64,000 nucleotides of DNA from Polynucleobacter rarus (GCF_003072505.1 NZ_NTGB01000001.1:1278659-1342658); one strand, 5' to 3'. Shown: positions 34,485 to 45,469, numbered from the stretch's first letter. The notes: a model not told the origin generated them from the sequence alone. Made by a program: numbers and translations.

Positions 34485-35753
34485 TTACTGTTTACGAGCT
34501 TCTTCGTAAGGAGTACGAAGTTCACCAGACTTCAAGTCTTTAGGGAACATAATTGGAGCTTTTCCTGGCTTACGGAATTGATCAATATCGTTACCTTGAA
34601 CACCTTTGTATTGAACATATAAAGGACGTCCAACTTTCCATTCACCGTTATTAGCAAAAGTAATATCGCCTACCACTGTTTTGAAAGTATTCTTGTGCAT
34701 GTAATCAGCTAATTTACCTTGATCAAGACTACCAACCTTTTCAATCGCAGTTCCTAAAACTTCCATCATTGCATAGCCGTAAGGAGGTAAGTAAAAACCG
34801 AGTGGATCGACACCCTCTTTTTCAGCACGGCCTTGATATTTTTTCAAGAAGGCTTCAACTCCTGGGAACTTAATAGTTGGCTCTGGAACATAAAGTTCAA
34901 ATCCAACAACGCCGTTGAGCAAAGGTCCTAATTGTTTTTTCACAGCAGCAAAGCCCAAACCAATCATGCCACCACCAAAAACCTTCGTCTTTAAACCAAC
35001 TTCGTTCGCTGCACGAATCATACCAACAGTATCTGGTGGATATGATGCAACAAACACTACATCAGGATTCGTTGCCTGAATGGCACGAATGACTGGAGCA
35101 TAGTCAGTTGTATTAGGTGGGTATGTTTTGTCGTAAACAATCTTCAAGCCCATTTTTTTGGCGTTAATTCTAGCGCCTTCGAGAGCCAAAGCTGGATACT
35201 CAGCATCACCACCAACTAAAGCAACTGTCGTTGGTTTTGGACTTGCTTGCATTGCTGCTTCGAAGAAGCCATAAGTCAAACCAACTGCGGGATCTTCACC
35301 ATTAGGCATCACTTGGAAATAACGTGGGTAGTTAAATTTTTGATTAACGGCCGTTCCAAACAAGCTAACAAAGGTTAAGTTTCTTTGCATGATAGTTGGC
35401 ATTGCAGGAGCGATTAAGTTCGTGCCGTAACCAGATACAACCAAATCCACTTTGTCAGATTCAATTAACTTTGTGTAAATACCAGGAACTAGTGATGGAT
35501 TCGTTTGATCGTCATAAGTTACAAATTCAACTTTACGACCTAGTAATCCACCTTTAGCGTTGATATCTTCACGCCAAATTTCCATCGCCAATTTTGCGGC
35601 TTTACCATTTGCTGCCATCGCACCAGTCTCGGCCATACCAAAACCAATCCGTAATGGTGGCTTTTCTTGGGCACTTACTGAGCCAAAACCTACTGCTCCC
35701 ATGATAGCAAGGGATGCTATCAATAAGCTTCTACGAAAATTACCATGCAACAT
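34485..35753 (-). CDS. Periplasmic substrate-binding protein, LivK type (second island)
   Basis: This is the receptor of the second importer. A signal peptide spans about residues 1-29 with RRSLLIASLA and cleavage near VSAQE. The mature protein begins RIGFGMAETGAMAANGKAAKLAMEIW and has the type I periplasmic fold, with TYDDQTNPS and VVSGYGTNLIAPAM segments lining the expected ligand cleft. Length 422 is at the long end. It is the first gene of the leftward importer operon, with a perfect 27-base palindrome about 75 bases upstream. The ligand may be the substrate of the molybdenum hydroxylase; this is inferred from context. Confidence 0.88.
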   Translation of the reverse strand: MLHGNFRRSLLIASLAIMGAVGFGSVSAQEKPPLRIGFGMAETGAMAANGKAAKLAMEIWREDINAKGGLLGRKVEFVTYDDQTNPSLVPGIYTKLIESDKVDLVVSGYGTNLIAPAMPTIMQRNLTFVSLFGTAVNQKFNYPRYFQVMPNGEDPAVGLTYGFFEAAMQASPKPTTVALVGGDAEYPALALEGARINAKKMGLKIVYDKTYPPNTTDYAPVIRAIQATNPDVVFVASYPPDTVGMIRAANEVGLKTKVFGGGMIGLGFAAVKKQLGPLLNGVVGFELYVPEPTIKFPGVEAFLKKYQGRAEKEGVDPLGFYLPPYGYAMMEVLGTAIEKVGSLDQGKLADYMHKNTFKTVVGDITFANNGEWKVGRPLYVQYKGVQGNDIDQFRKPGKAPIMFPKDLKSGELRTPYEEARKQ

Positions 35754-36162
35754 ATTTATCTCCTTTGATAATTAATGATCAAATGCTAATCTATTTACAA
35801 AAAAATACCACCTATGGAAAACCCTTATAGTAATCTGAAAGATTCAGATTACTACGCACTTAACAAAAATTAAGTAGGCATAAATACCTAATTAAGCATT
35901 GTTTTCATTCAAAAAATAAAAATAAAAATAATTTATTAAAGAAACTTAATTTAACTTTAAAAGCTTAAATTTTTAATAAAAATAAATATATAAATGATCA
36001 ATTAGCCTTAAAAAAATAAAAAAATCAATGTGCGTCACTTTAAACACAAAGAGTTTGAAGATTTCTGAGTAATTTTGATAAGATTTGAAGTTCCAACCGA
36101 TATTTATAACACTTTTGCTAACCCTGTGATACTTATGGTTTTCCCTTGAGTTAGCGATCGCC
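35754..36162. other. 409-base A/T-rich intergenic region upstream of the second importer operon
   Basis: This gap separates the start of the importer operon from the end of a pseudouridine synthase gene. It is markedly A/T-rich, most so at 35900-36030. Besides the palindrome listed separately, I see runs of A and T but no clear gene, no strong terminator and no tRNA-like fold. A 78-codon minus-strand frame (35973-36209) overlaps the real gene and has no family likeness. Confidence 0.5.
35828..35854. promoter_or_regulatory. Perfect 12-base inverted repeat upstream of the importer operon
   Basis: The arms TAGTAATCTGAA (35828-35839) and TTCAGATTACTA (35843-35854) are exact complements around AGA. 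No T run follows, so it is more like an operator than a terminator. It lies 75 bases before the binding-protein ATG, a suitable place for activation or repression. The regulator is unknown; it does not resemble the palindrome beside tetR. Confidence 0.6.
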
Positions 36163-37089
36163 TTACTTAAAATCAGCAGGAGGCCATTGTAAATGCATAT
36201 TTGACTCAAAAAAATGCGCTTTTCCAGTCATCGGATCTTGAAATGAAAGCCTTTTAGCGCAAAGCTGCAAAGGAGAGGCATAGTCCCTTTGACTCGGCAC
36301 AACATAATCATTCAATTGCGGATAGATTTGATCACCTCGGATTGGCAATCCCATCGCATTCATATGCACTCTGAGCTGATGTTTTTTACCAGTAATAGGT
36401 TCTAAAAGATATAAAGACCAGTTATCAATCGTTTCAATCACAGAAATATTTGTTACTGAATTAGGCGTACCACTCACCTCCTGCATTTGCATAAAACGTT
36501 CACCAGCCTCAATACGGCTAAAGTGCGTGGTTGGCCATTCATAGTCCGCTGAAAACCTAGCAACGGCTAAATACTCTTTTTTTACCAAGCGGTTTCTAAA
36601 TAATGAAGCGTAAGTATCTCGGGTATGCGCTTGTTTCGTGAAGAGTACCAGTCCAGCAGTTTCTAAATCAAGACGATGGACAGCACTAAGGTGATCGACC
36701 TGAAGCCGATTTCTTAACCTGACAAGCAGTGTTTCTTGTAAATAAGGACCTATGGGGGTTACGGGTATGAAATGCGGCTTATCGGCTACAACAATCCAGT
36801 CGTCTTCATAAATGACCGTCTCAGCAAATGGAATTTTAGCTTCGGCTTTTAGTTCACGATAGTAATAAAGGATTTGTTTGGGAGTGTATAAAGACTCGGG
36901 TAAAACAGGCTGGCCAAATTGGTTAAGGACTCGCCCCTCCCGCATACGGTTTTCCCACCCTTGCCTTGTTCCTCTTGGAAAGCGAATTTCCAAGAAATCA
37001 AGCACAGTTGCGTAAGGTCCCTCTGGCAGAAAGACCTTACTAGCACCAACACCATCCCGAATGGGAATCTGAATATTCAACAAGTTCAT
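36163..37089 (-). CDS. RluA-family RNA pseudouridine synthase
   Basis: This enzyme should convert specific uridines of ribosomal or transfer RNA to pseudouridine. The catalytic motif is AVHRLDLETAGLVLF near residues 136-150, with the active Asp, followed by KEYLAVA and the terminal KKHQLRVHMNAMGLPIRGD motif near 243-263. There is no clear S4 domain; the N terminus instead has a short basic region. Length 308 fits RluA-type proteins. It ends the leftward housekeeping block, 32 bases after typA. Which RNA position it modifies cannot be told. Confidence 0.88.
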   Translation of the reverse strand: MNLLNIQIPIRDGVGASKVFLPEGPYATVLDFLEIRFPRGTRQGWENRMREGRVLNQFGQPVLPESLYTPKQILYYYRELKAEAKIPFAETVIYEDDWIVVADKPHFIPVTPIGPYLQETLLVRLRNRLQVDHLSAVHRLDLETAGLVLFTKQAHTRDTYASLFRNRLVKKEYLAVARFSADYEWPTTHFSRIEAGERFMQMQEVSGTPNSVTNISVIETIDNWSLYLLEPITGKKHQLRVHMNAMGLPIRGDQIYPQLNDYVVPSQRDYASPLQLCAKRLSFQDPMTGKAHFFESNMHLQWPPADFK

Positions 37090-37121
37090 CTTCCCTATTC
37101 CAGTAAAGCACCAAAAATCAA

Positions 37122-38939
37122 TTAGTCACGTGAAGCTTTTTTACGCTCATTTTCTTTGAGGTAACGTTTACGTAAACGAATACTCTTAGGAGTCACTTCA
37201 ACTAATTCATCTTCCGCAATAAACTCAACCGCATACTCTAAAGACATTTGAATTGCTGGCACAAGGCGAACGGCTTCATCTGTTCCTGAAGCACGAACGT
37301 TGGTTAATTGCTTACCTTTAATTGGATTCACAACTAAATCGTTATCACGACTATGAATACCAATTACCATTCCTTCGTACAAAGGATCGCCAGGTACAAC
37401 GAACATTCTGCCGCGATCTTGCAATTTCCATAAAGCGTAGGCAACTGCTTCGCCATTATCTTGACTGATCAAAACGCCATTATGACGTTCGCCCAAAATA
37501 CCTTCTCTAACATCATCATAGCAATCAAAGGTATGACTCATGAGACCAGTACCTCGTGTCATTGTTAAAAAGTCACCCTGAAAACCAATTAAGCCACGTG
37601 CCGGGATTCTGTATTCGAGACGAGTTCTACCTTTTCCATCACTCACCATATCTAATAATTCACCCTTACGCTTACCCAACTCTTCCATCACAGATCCCTG
37701 AGTAGTATCTTCAACGTCAATGGTTAAGTTTTCGTATGGCTCTTTTTTAACGCCATTCTCTTCATGGAAAACAACGCGTGGACGAGAAACAGCAAGTTCA
37801 TATCCTTCGCGACGCATATTTTCGATTAAGATCGTTAAATGTAATTCGCCACGACCAGATACTTCAAAAACTGTATCATCATCAGTTTCCTTGACTCGCA
37901 AAGCCATATTAGCTTTTAGCTCACGGTCTAAGCGATCACGTAACTGACGGCTAGTGACGAACTTACCTTCACGACCAGCGAGAGGACTCGTATTTACCAT
38001 GAAGTTCATCGTTAGGGTCGGCTCATCTACTTTCAACATTGGTAATGGATCTGGATTATCCACCGCACAAATCGTGGTACCAATAGCAATGTCTTCAATA
38101 CCGTTAATTAATACAATATCTCCAGCGATTGCCTCGGCCACTTGCTCACGCTCTAAACCTTTAAACTTCAAACACTGGTTAATCCTACCCTTAAATGGAA
38201 CACCATCAGGGCCATTCATACAGATCACATCCATACCTGGCTTAATCGTGCCGCGGGAGATACGACCAACACCAATTTTACCTACATAGCTGTTGTAATC
38301 AATGGATGAAATCTGAAGTTGTAAAGGTCCCGTTGTATCATCATCACGCACTGGAACATACTTAATTACGGTTTCAAACAGCGGACGCATTGTTCCTTCT
38401 CTGACGTCAGGTGTTAAACCAGCAAAACCATTCAAACCAGATGCATAAACAATCGGGAAGTCCAATTGCTCTTCAGTTGCACCAAGCTTATCAAAAAGTT
38501 CAAAGGTGGCATTTTCAACATACTCAATACGCGCACCTGGACGGTCTACTTTATTGATTACTACAATCGGCTTCAAACCTAGCGCTAATGCTTTTTTAGT
38601 CACAAATCGAGTTTGTGGCATTGGACCTTCAACCGCATCAACTAGTAACAAAACACCATCAACCATGGATAGGACCCGTTCAACTTCACCACCGAAGTCG
38701 GCATGGCCTGGGGTATCAACAATATTGATGTGTGTACCGTCAAATTCTACTGCGCAGTTTTTTGACAAAATAGTGATACCACGTTCTTTTTCAAGATCGT
38801 TCGAGTCCATCACGCGTTCTGTCACGGCCTGATTTACTCTAAATGTTCCTGATTGACGTAATAGTTGGTCAACCAAAGTAGTCTTACCATGGTCAACGTG
38901 GGCAATAATTGCAATATTTCGAATCGCTCTTGTAGTCAT
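37122..38939 (-). CDS. typA: Ribosome-associated GTPase TypA/BipA
   Basis: This translational GTPase binds the ribosome and helps assembly and growth under stress or cold. The GTP motifs are AHVDHGKTT near residues 11-19, DTPGHADFGGE near 75-85 and NKVDRPGA near 129-136. EF-G-like domains II, III and V follow and then the TypA-specific C-terminal region with RMFVVPGDPLYEGMVIG. Length 605 is standard. It is 23 bases after truB in the same direction. Confidence 0.96.
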   Translation of the reverse strand: MTTRAIRNIAIIAHVDHGKTTLVDQLLRQSGTFRVNQAVTERVMDSNDLEKERGITILSKNCAVEFDGTHINIVDTPGHADFGGEVERVLSMVDGVLLLVDAVEGPMPQTRFVTKKALALGLKPIVVINKVDRPGARIEYVENATFELFDKLGATEEQLDFPIVYASGLNGFAGLTPDVREGTMRPLFETVIKYVPVRDDDTTGPLQLQISSIDYNSYVGKIGVGRISRGTIKPGMDVICMNGPDGVPFKGRINQCLKFKGLEREQVAEAIAGDIVLINGIEDIAIGTTICAVDNPDPLPMLKVDEPTLTMNFMVNTSPLAGREGKFVTSRQLRDRLDRELKANMALRVKETDDDTVFEVSGRGELHLTILIENMRREGYELAVSRPRVVFHEENGVKKEPYENLTIDVEDTTQGSVMEELGKRKGELLDMVSDGKGRTRLEYRIPARGLIGFQGDFLTMTRGTGLMSHTFDCYDDVREGILGERHNGVLISQDNGEAVAYALWKLQDRGRMFVVPGDPLYEGMVIGIHSRDNDLVVNPIKGKQLTNVRASGTDEAVRLVPAIQMSLEYAVEFIAEDELVEVTPKSIRLRKRYLKENERKKASRD

Positions 38940-38962
38940 CTTGTTACTCTCTAAAAATTAAA

Positions 38963-39997
38963 CTAATGAATCGGTTTGGTTAAATGATGCCGTATGGATA
39001 TGTCAGTTCCTAAAAAAGGGTCAGAACCACCTAATCCAAGTAGGTATTCCAATCTATCCGTAGCCATTAAACGTTTGGGATGTAAAACTCCATTTTTGAG
39101 TTCTACTAGCCCCATAAACATTTCTGGCTTATCCTTTAAATGATAGATTTTGAATGTGTTTATAGTTACCAAATCCCCTTGATTAGCTTCTGGGGAGTTT
39201 GGTAACTCAATATCTTTTACTGCAACTCGCTGGCCCATCTTAAACCGCAGGGCTACTTCTTGATTCAAGATAATAGCGGGTAAATGCGTAATTAGTGAGT
39301 CAACTGCCATTAAATTTGCTGAAACTTTAACTTCTTCTTCAATTTGGGCATCCTCTATCTGAAGATGACCAATTTTGGTTCGACGTAATGCCGTTAAATG
39401 CGCTCCACAACCTAATAACTCGCCCATATCACTTACTAGACTTCGAATATAGGTCCCTTTGCTACAACTCACCTCCAACTCAGCGTAGGGAAAATCGACA
39501 CTAAGCCACTTTAAATAACGAATATGAACTTCTCTAGCAGCTAAATCAAACATCTCACCTTCACGAGCATATGCATATAAAGGGCGACCATCTTTTTTAA
39601 TGGCTGAATACATCGGTGGAACTTGTTGAATAGCCCCAGTAAAACTAGGACAAATGCCCTCTAAGGTCTCAAGAAAAACCTGATTATCAGTATTTCCTTC
39701 GTATTGACGCTGCGAAATAATTTTACCCTCAGCATCACCCGTTTCAGTGGTAACACCAAAATGAATCTTGGTTATGTAGGTTTTATCTGCGTTAAATAAA
39801 TCTTGGGAATATTTTGTTGCTTCCCCTAAACAAACAGCTAATAAACCAGTCGCCAACGGGTCCAACGTACCAGTATGGCCTGCCTTATTAGCTAGGCAGG
39901 CATGCTTAACAATCGTTACTGCTTTTTGAGAGCTGATTCCAAGAGGTTTATCAAATAACACTACCCCATCGGTCCAGCGCGGCATAGTGTCGCGCAC
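38963..39997 (-). CDS. truB: tRNA pseudouridine(55) synthase TruB
   Basis: TruB makes pseudouridine 55 in the T-loop of tRNAs. The active site motif is GHTGTLDPLATGLL with its catalytic Asp, then GEATKYSQ and the SCSKGTYIRSLVSDMGELLG region. A C-terminal PUA-like domain covers the last 80 residues. I keep the GTG at 39997 because AAGGA lies at good distance upstream; an ATG 12 bases later has none. Its start is 3 bases from the rbfA stop. The 344-residue length is slightly long. Confidence 0.95.
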   Translation of the reverse strand: MRDTMPRWTDGVVLFDKPLGISSQKAVTIVKHACLANKAGHTGTLDPLATGLLAVCLGEATKYSQDLFNADKTYITKIHFGVTTETGDAEGKIISQRQYEGNTDNQVFLETLEGICPSFTGAIQQVPPMYSAIKKDGRPLYAYAREGEMFDLAAREVHIRYLKWLSVDFPYAELEVSCSKGTYIRSLVSDMGELLGCGAHLTALRRTKIGHLQIEDAQIEEEVKVSANLMAVDSLITHLPAIILNQEVALRFKMGQRVAVKDIELPNSPEANQGDLVTINTFKIYHLKDKPEMFMGLVELKNGVLHPKRLMATDRLEYLLGLGGSDPFLGTDISIRHHLTKPIH

Positions 39998-40000
39998 GTT

Positions 40001-40369
40001 TTAGTCCTTAGGTTTTTCGGGGGCAGTGGTTAACATTGCTTGGTCAATTAATTGGGACATGGCCAAGCCATTTTCAATTGATTGGTCATGCAAAAAATGT
40101 AATGTCGGAACAGTGTGAATATGCAGTCTTTTAAATAGCAAAGAATGTAAGTAACCTGCTTTTTCGCGAAAAATTCTCAAGGCAACTTCAGGCTCAGCCC
40201 CTAATACGGAAAAATAAACTTTAGCGTGCGCCAAATCTGGAGTTAGCTCCACAGACTGAAGAGTCACTAGACCCATTGAAGGGTCTCTGATTTCCCGAGG
40301 AATAAGCTCAGCCAAATCACGTTGTATTTGATCGGCAACACGCTGATTACGATGTTTAGATGTTTTCAT
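40001..40369 (-). CDS. rbfA: 30S ribosome-binding factor RbfA
   Basis: RbfA helps mature the 30S subunit and the 16S rRNA 5' end and is needed in the cold. The sequence has the expected [18 protein letters not shown] start, the KH-like fold with [21 protein letters not shown], and [12 protein letters not shown] near the end. I start at the ATG at 40369, giving 122 residues that begin MKTSKHRN as in relatives; an upstream TTG would overlap infB. It lies 16 bases after infB and 3 before truB. Confidence 0.93.
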   Translation of the reverse strand: MKTSKHRNQRVADQIQRDLAELIPREIRDPSMGLVTLQSVELTPDLAHAKVYFSVLGAEPEVALRIFREKAGYLHSLLFKRLHIHTVPTLHFLHDQSIENGLAMSQLIDQAMLTTAPEKPKD

Positions 40370-40385
40370 AAAAGTGTAGAAGTAC

Positions 40386-43373
40386 TTATAAAGTTCTCGC
40401 AACTTCCGTTACTTCAAACACTTCTAACTGATCACCTTCTTTAATATCGTTGTAGTTTTTAAGTGATAAACCACACTCAAGACCAGCACGAACTTCTTTT
40501 GCATCGTCTTTGAAACGTTTTAAAGAATCCAGCTCACCAGTCCATACAACCACATTATTACGTAGCAATCTAGCCTTAGACGTTCTCTTAACAACGCCGT
40601 CTACCACTAAACAACCAGCAATAGAACCAATCTTCGAAACAACAAACACTTGACGAATTTCGACCAAACCAGTTACTTCTTCTTTCTTATCTGGCGTTAA
40701 CATACCGCTCATCGCAGCTTTTACTTCGTCTACAGCATCATAAATAATATTGTAATAACGAATATCAACACCATTGGCTTCAGCTAATTTTCTAGCTAAG
40801 GCATCAGCTCTGGAATTAAATCCAATCACAACTGCTTTAGAGGCGACAGCTAAATTAATATCGGTCTCAGTAATACCACCAACTGCAGCATGCACGATTT
40901 GAACTCGAACCTCTGGCGTAGAAAGTTTCATCAAGGATTGAGATAAAGCTTCTTGTGAACCTTGGACGTCTGCTTTGATAATAATTGGCAAGTACTTCGT
41001 TGCAACACTACCTTCACCGACGTTCTCAAACATATTTTCAAGCTTGACTGCTTGCTGTTTAGCCAGCTTGACGTCACGGAATTTACCCTGACGGAACAAA
41101 GCAATTTCTCTGGCTTTTCTTTCATCAGCCACGACCAATACATCTTCACCAGCTGCAGGAACTTCCGACAAACCTTGTATTTCAACTGGGATGGATGGGC
41201 CTGCCTCAGAACATGGCTTACCATTTTCATCTAACATTGCACGAACACGACCGAAGGACTGTCCAACTAACAACATGTCACCGCGCTTTAAAGTGCCTGA
41301 TTGAACTAAGATGGTTGCAACTGGACCTTTACCCTTGTCTAACCTTGCTTCAATAACGAGACCTTTTGCAGGCGCATCGACGGGAGCTTTTAATTCTAGA
41401 ACTTCGGCTTGTAATAAAACGTTTTCTAATAATTCATCAATACCTAAACCAGTTTTTGCAGATACAGAAATAAAAGGTGCATCACCACCATACTCTTCTG
41501 GAACCACTTGCTCAGCTACTAACTCTTGTTTAACGCGGTCAGGATTTGACTCAGGTTTATCAATCTTATTAATCGCAACAACAATTGGTACACCGGCAGC
41601 TTTCGCATGCGCAATCGCTTCTTTCGTTTGCGGCATTACACCATCATCGGCAGCAACTACTAAAATCACAATATCCGTAGCCTTAGCACCACGGGCTCGC
41701 ATAGCAGTAAAGGCTTCATGACCCGGAGTATCTAGGAAAGTAATCATTCCTCTCGGTGTCTCCACATGATAAGCACCAATATGCTGAGTAATACCACCGG
41801 CTTCACCAGAGGCTACTTTAGACAAACGAATTCTATCAAGTAAAGAAGTTTTTCCGTGGTCAACGTGACCCATTACCGTTACTACGGGTGGTCTGGTCTT
41901 TTCTTCAGCAGTATGAGCTTGCTGTCCTAAATCAATTTCTGGATCATCCAATTTGGCTGCAAAGGCTTTATGACCCATTTCTTCAACAATAATCATCGCA
42001 GTATCTTGATCTAATACTTGATTAATACTCACCATCTGCCCCATGCCCATGAGTAATTTAATCACTTCACCGGCTTTAACGGACATTTTGTGGGAAAGAT
42101 CAGCAACTGTAATTGTTTCTGGAATATGAACGTCACGAATTACTGGCTCAGTTGGTGCCACGAAATTTGTCTGAGCATCACTTTGATTAGAGTGTGACTT
42201 TTTACGACCACCACCAGCTCGCCAACCACCACCGATGCCACCAGAAGAATCTCCCCTAGTTTTGAGACTAGATTTTTTCTTAGCACCTTCTTCTTGCCAA
42301 GTTGATGAGGTTTCAGCGGCTTTAATTAACTTACCAGTAGGCTTTACCACCGCCTTTTTCTTATCATCAGCAGTTTCAGTTTTAACTGGCTTATGAATCG
42401 TACCTTTTTTGTCATCAGCAACCGGAGTCGCCGCTACAGGCGCAGGTTGCACAGGTGCTTTTTTAATGCCTGGCGAACTCATCATATTACGAATTGCCAA
42501 CGCTTCAGCCTCTGCAATGGCTCTACGCTTACGAATTGACTCTAAATCTGCCTCAGAGGTGTCCTTAACTGCCGGTTTGGTAGCTTCTGTTGAAGCATCT
42601 TTGGCCATTTTTTTAACCGGTGCAGGACTAAGAGCAGTAACATCTGGGTTAAGGGTTTCATTTTGAATATCAGTTGCAACAACCTCGGAAGGCTTAACTT
42701 CTGGTTCCTGAGTGTCAGCTTGAGTTGCTAAGGAGTCAGTAGAAACTAATTTAGCAGCTTCTGACTCATTTTTATCTGATTTTTTTTCAACCGCTTTAGT
42801 TGGCTTTTTAACCTGTAAATCATTGACTGCAGAAGCTTCTTTTTCCGCAAGCTCTTGCGCCAATTTTTGCTTAAGCTTTCTAGCTTCATTTGCAGCATGC
42901 ATTTCTGCTTCTTGAATTTTCAGTAGTTCAGCTTCACGATTTGCTTCAGCTTCCCTAACTAATAAATTTTTCTCTTCTGCCTCAGAAATCGTTGACTGAA
43001 AAACTTCAGGCAACTCTTCTTGAATAACGGGCTCTGCCACAACAGGAGTCTCTGGGCTAAGGCCATCTTCATGCTTTACTATGACTCTTTTTTTACGTAC
43101 TTCAACCTGAACAGTTCTCGTTCTTCCTGCTGAATCAGATTGACGAATTTCACTCGTTTCACGCTTTGTGAGTGTGATTTTTTTTCTTGCAACATCGGCG
43201 GTAACAGTGCCATGCGATTTTTGCAAATGCTCTAGTAAAACCTGCTTATCATTTTCAGATAAAACATCTGATTCAGCATTTTTAGAAACACCAGCAGCAC
43301 GCAATTGTTCCAGTAAATTGTCGGTCGAACGTTTTAGCTCTTCAGCCAATGTCTTTACAGTTGTGGTCGCCAT
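40386..43373 (-). CDS. infB: Translation initiation factor IF-2
   Basis: IF-2 brings initiator tRNA to the 30S subunit and promotes subunit joining with GTP. The protein has 995 residues. An N-terminal IF2N module ([20 protein letters not shown]) is followed by a long charged, Ala/Lys/Glu-rich region to about residue 400 and a second IF2N-like helix domain. The GTPase core has [12 protein letters not shown] near 506-517, DTPGHEAF and NKIDK. Domains II, III and the fMet-tRNA-binding C-terminal domain follow. The gene is 15 bases after nusA in the classic rimP-nusA-infB operon. Confidence 0.96.
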   Translation of the reverse strand: MATTTVKTLAEELKRSTDNLLEQLRAAGVSKNAESDVLSENDKQVLLEHLQKSHGTVTADVARKKITLTKRETSEIRQSDSAGRTRTVQVEVRKKRVIVKHEDGLSPETPVVAEPVIQEELPEVFQSTISEAEEKNLLVREAEANREAELLKIQEAEMHAANEARKLKQKLAQELAEKEASAVNDLQVKKPTKAVEKKSDKNESEAAKLVSTDSLATQADTQEPEVKPSEVVATDIQNETLNPDVTALSPAPVKKMAKDASTEATKPAVKDTSEADLESIRKRRAIAEAEALAIRNMMSSPGIKKAPVQPAPVAATPVADDKKGTIHKPVKTETADDKKKAVVKPTGKLIKAAETSSTWQEEGAKKKSSLKTRGDSSGGIGGGWRAGGGRKKSHSNQSDAQTNFVAPTEPVIRDVHIPETITVADLSHKMSVKAGEVIKLLMGMGQMVSINQVLDQDTAMIIVEEMGHKAFAAKLDDPEIDLGQQAHTAEEKTRPPVVTVMGHVDHGKTSLLDRIRLSKVASGEAGGITQHIGAYHVETPRGMITFLDTPGHEAFTAMRARGAKATDIVILVVAADDGVMPQTKEAIAHAKAAGVPIVVAINKIDKPESNPDRVKQELVAEQVVPEEYGGDAPFISVSAKTGLGIDELLENVLLQAEVLELKAPVDAPAKGLVIEARLDKGKGPVATILVQSGTLKRGDMLLVGQSFGRVRAMLDENGKPCSEAGPSIPVEIQGLSEVPAAGEDVLVVADERKAREIALFRQGKFRDVKLAKQQAVKLENMFENVGEGSVATKYLPIIIKADVQGSQEALSQSLMKLSTPEVRVQIVHAAVGGITETDINLAVASKAVVIGFNSRADALARKLAEANGVDIRYYNIIYDAVDEVKAAMSGMLTPDKKEEVTGLVEIRQVFVVSKIGSIAGCLVVDGVVKRTSKARLLRNNVVVWTGELDSLKRFKDDAKEVRAGLECGLSLKNYNDIKEGDQLEVFEVTEVARTL

Positions 43374-43388
43374 GCGATCCCTTCATTT

Positions 43389-44873
43389 TTAATTAAACCA
43401 ATGAGCACGAGCCTTCATAATGAGTTGCTTTGCGCTTTCCTCATCCATTTGGGTCATCTCAATTAGTTCATCTACGGCCAATTCGGCCAAATCTTCTCTT
43501 GTGTTCACCTGATTTGCGATAAGTTTTTCAATCACTTCTTGACTGATTGACTCTACGGAACTCAACTCTTGGGACACAGGCTCTTTACCTTCTTCTGCAG
43601 CAATTTCCATTGTGAGAAGCGAGGCTCTTGCTCGTTCTCTTAATTCATTAACCGTATCTTCGTCGAATGCTTCAATTTCAAGCATTTCAGACAATGGAAC
43701 GTAAGCAACTTCTTCTAAAGTATTGAAGCCTTCTTCAATCAAAATATCCGCTACTTCACTATCCACATCCAACTTATCCATAAAGACTAAGCGAATTTTT
43801 CCAACTTCATCTTCTGTCTTTTTCGCGGATTCTTCTGGGGTCATAATGTTAATTTGCCAGCCAGTTAATTCACTTGCTAAGCGGACATTCTGACCACTGC
43901 GACCAATCGCGATAGCTAGATTTTCTTCATCTACAACGACGTCCATACTATGCTTTTCATCATCAACAACAATCGTTGTAACGAGTGCCGGAGCCAGTGC
44001 GCCAATTACAAATTGAGCTGGATCTTCTGACCATAAAACAATGTCAACTGCTTCACCAGCTACTTCGTTTCTGACAGCTGTAACGCGAGTACCACGTACG
44101 CCAACGCATGTGCCAATTGGATCGACCCGTTTATCATGGGTAACTACAGCAATCTTAGCTCTGATGCCAGGATCGCGTGCCGCACCTTTGAGTTCCAAAA
44201 GACCTTGCTCAATCTCTGGTACTTCATTTTCAAAAAGTTTCAATAAAAATTCTGGACAAGTACGTGACAACTCTATTTGAGGACCACGTGCCTCACGGTC
44301 AACTTTTAGAATATAAGCACGAACACGATCACCGCTTCTCAAGTTTTCCTTCGGAATCATTTGATCACGACGAAGAATTGCTTCAACCCTGCCAGACTCA
44401 ATAATTAAGCCATTTTTATCATTACGTTTAACGGTTCCGTTCATAATCTTCTCGCCACGTTCTAAGAAGTCATTGAGGATTTGCTCACGTTCAGCATCAC
44501 GAATTCTTTGGAGAATAACCTGTTTAGCGGCTTGTGCACCAATGCGTCCGAACGCTAGTGATTCAATTTGTTCTTCAAGATGTTCACCAACTTCAATATC
44601 AGGAATATCTTCTTTTGCTTCAAACAGCAAAGTCTCTTTATCGGGTTCTTGTAATCCCGCCTCATCAGGCACTACTAACCAACGACGAAATGTTTCGTAT
44701 TCACCAGTTTGCGTATCAATCGCTACACGAATATCAACATCTTTACCTTCATTGGCAAATAATTTTTTAGTAGCTGAAGACAACGCCATTTCTAACGCTT
44801 CGAAAACTACTGTACGGTCTACGTTTTTCTCGTGTGCTAACGCATCAGCTAATATGAGAACGTCACGATTCAT
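43389..44873 (-). CDS. nusA: Transcription termination/antitermination factor NusA
   Basis: NusA binds RNA polymerase and modulates pausing, termination and antitermination. Order of domains: N-terminal RNA-polymerase-binding domain ([20 protein letters not shown]), S1 domain near residues 135-200, two KH domains ([13 protein letters not shown] and [16 protein letters not shown]), and two acidic repeats at the C terminus (residues about 360-494) of the type that contacts the alpha subunit of polymerase. Length 494 is typical for proteobacteria. It overlaps rimP by 4 bases. Confidence 0.96.
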   Translation of the reverse strand: MNRDVLILADALAHEKNVDRTVVFEALEMALSSATKKLFANEGKDVDIRVAIDTQTGEYETFRRWLVVPDEAGLQEPDKETLLFEAKEDIPDIEVGEHLEEQIESLAFGRIGAQAAKQVILQRIRDAEREQILNDFLERGEKIMNGTVKRNDKNGLIIESGRVEAILRRDQMIPKENLRSGDRVRAYILKVDREARGPQIELSRTCPEFLLKLFENEVPEIEQGLLELKGAARDPGIRAKIAVVTHDKRVDPIGTCVGVRGTRVTAVRNEVAGEAVDIVLWSEDPAQFVIGALAPALVTTIVVDDEKHSMDVVVDEENLAIAIGRSGQNVRLASELTGWQINIMTPEESAKKTEDEVGKIRLVFMDKLDVDSEVADILIEEGFNTLEEVAYVPLSEMLEIEAFDEDTVNELRERARASLLTMEIAAEEGKEPVSQELSSVESISQEVIEKLIANQVNTREDLAELAVDELIEMTQMDEESAKQLIMKARAHWFN

Positions 44874-45361
44874 GATTTTTTTCCTTTGAAATCTAGAACA
44901 GGAACCAGCCTTGCTTTTTCAACTTCAGCTAGTGTGAACTCAAGCATTGCAGATTCACCAGGTTTTGGCTCAATCAACAACCCCCAAACAGCATCCCTAG
45001 ACTGTGCTTCGCCTTTAATAAGACCCTGCAACACTCCAGAAAAATTCTTACGATTACCCATCGCCACTCTCAGCTTCAAGGTAATTTCCAAACCAGTAAA
45101 ACGCTCAAAATCCTGAGGAGTTTTAACAATCCGATCAACGCCTGGTGATGAAACTTCTAAACGCTCAAATGCAACATTTTCAACTGCTAAAGTGTAGGTC
45201 AGTTGATGACTCACTTTTTCACAATCCCCAACGTTAATTAATTGATTAAAATCTCGGTTTTCAATCGTTACGCGTAGCAAGCCTCTACCCTCTCGCTCAA
45301 TATCCACGAGAAAATATCCTAAACTCTCAACTACTTCGGTAATGACTAAATTTTGATCCAA
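44870..45361 (-). CDS. rimP: Ribosome maturation factor RimP
   Basis: RimP assists 30S subunit assembly. The sequence shows the typical start ([24 protein letters not shown]), the central [12 protein letters not shown] and [20 protein letters not shown] segments, and an Sm-like C-terminal beta domain. Length 163 is normal. It is the first gene of the rimP-nusA-infB-rbfA-truB-typA run. Its promoter must lie within 45362-45440, between it and the rluB terminator. Confidence 0.93.
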   Translation of the reverse strand: MDQNLVITEVVESLGYFLVDIEREGRGLLRVTIENRDFNQLINVGDCEKVSHQLTYTLAVENVAFERLEVSSPGVDRIVKTPQDFERFTGLEITLKLRVAMGNRKNFSGVLQGLIKGEAQSRDAVWGLLIEPKPGESAMLEFTLAEVEKARLVPVLDFKGKKS

Positions 45362-45440
45362 AATTTCTACTTAACTCACAGGTTTTTATAATTAATCTCA
45401 AAGCGGTCTTAATATGGATTAAGGACTTATTTTGTTTAGT

Positions 45441-45469
45441 AAAAAAAAATGGGCATATTGCCCATTTTT
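45441..45469 (-). terminator. Intrinsic terminator after rluB
   Basis: On the minus strand a 10-base-pair stem (45446-45455 with 45459-45468) around the GGGCA/TGCCC core, with a three-base loop, is followed by a run of nine T (45449-45441 read on the minus strand). It lies about 50 bases after the rluB stop and separates that unit from rimP. Confidence 0.88.

Noticed and set aside
35973..36209. 78-codon minus-strand frame in the A/T-rich gap
   Set aside because: It overlaps the pseudouridine synthase gene, is built of A/T-rich codons and resembles no family; most likely chance.
37720..38832. Several long frames on the opposite strand of typA, and likewise over infB and nusA
   Set aside because: They lie wholly inside highly conserved housekeeping genes and have no recognisable domains; they follow from codon composition.
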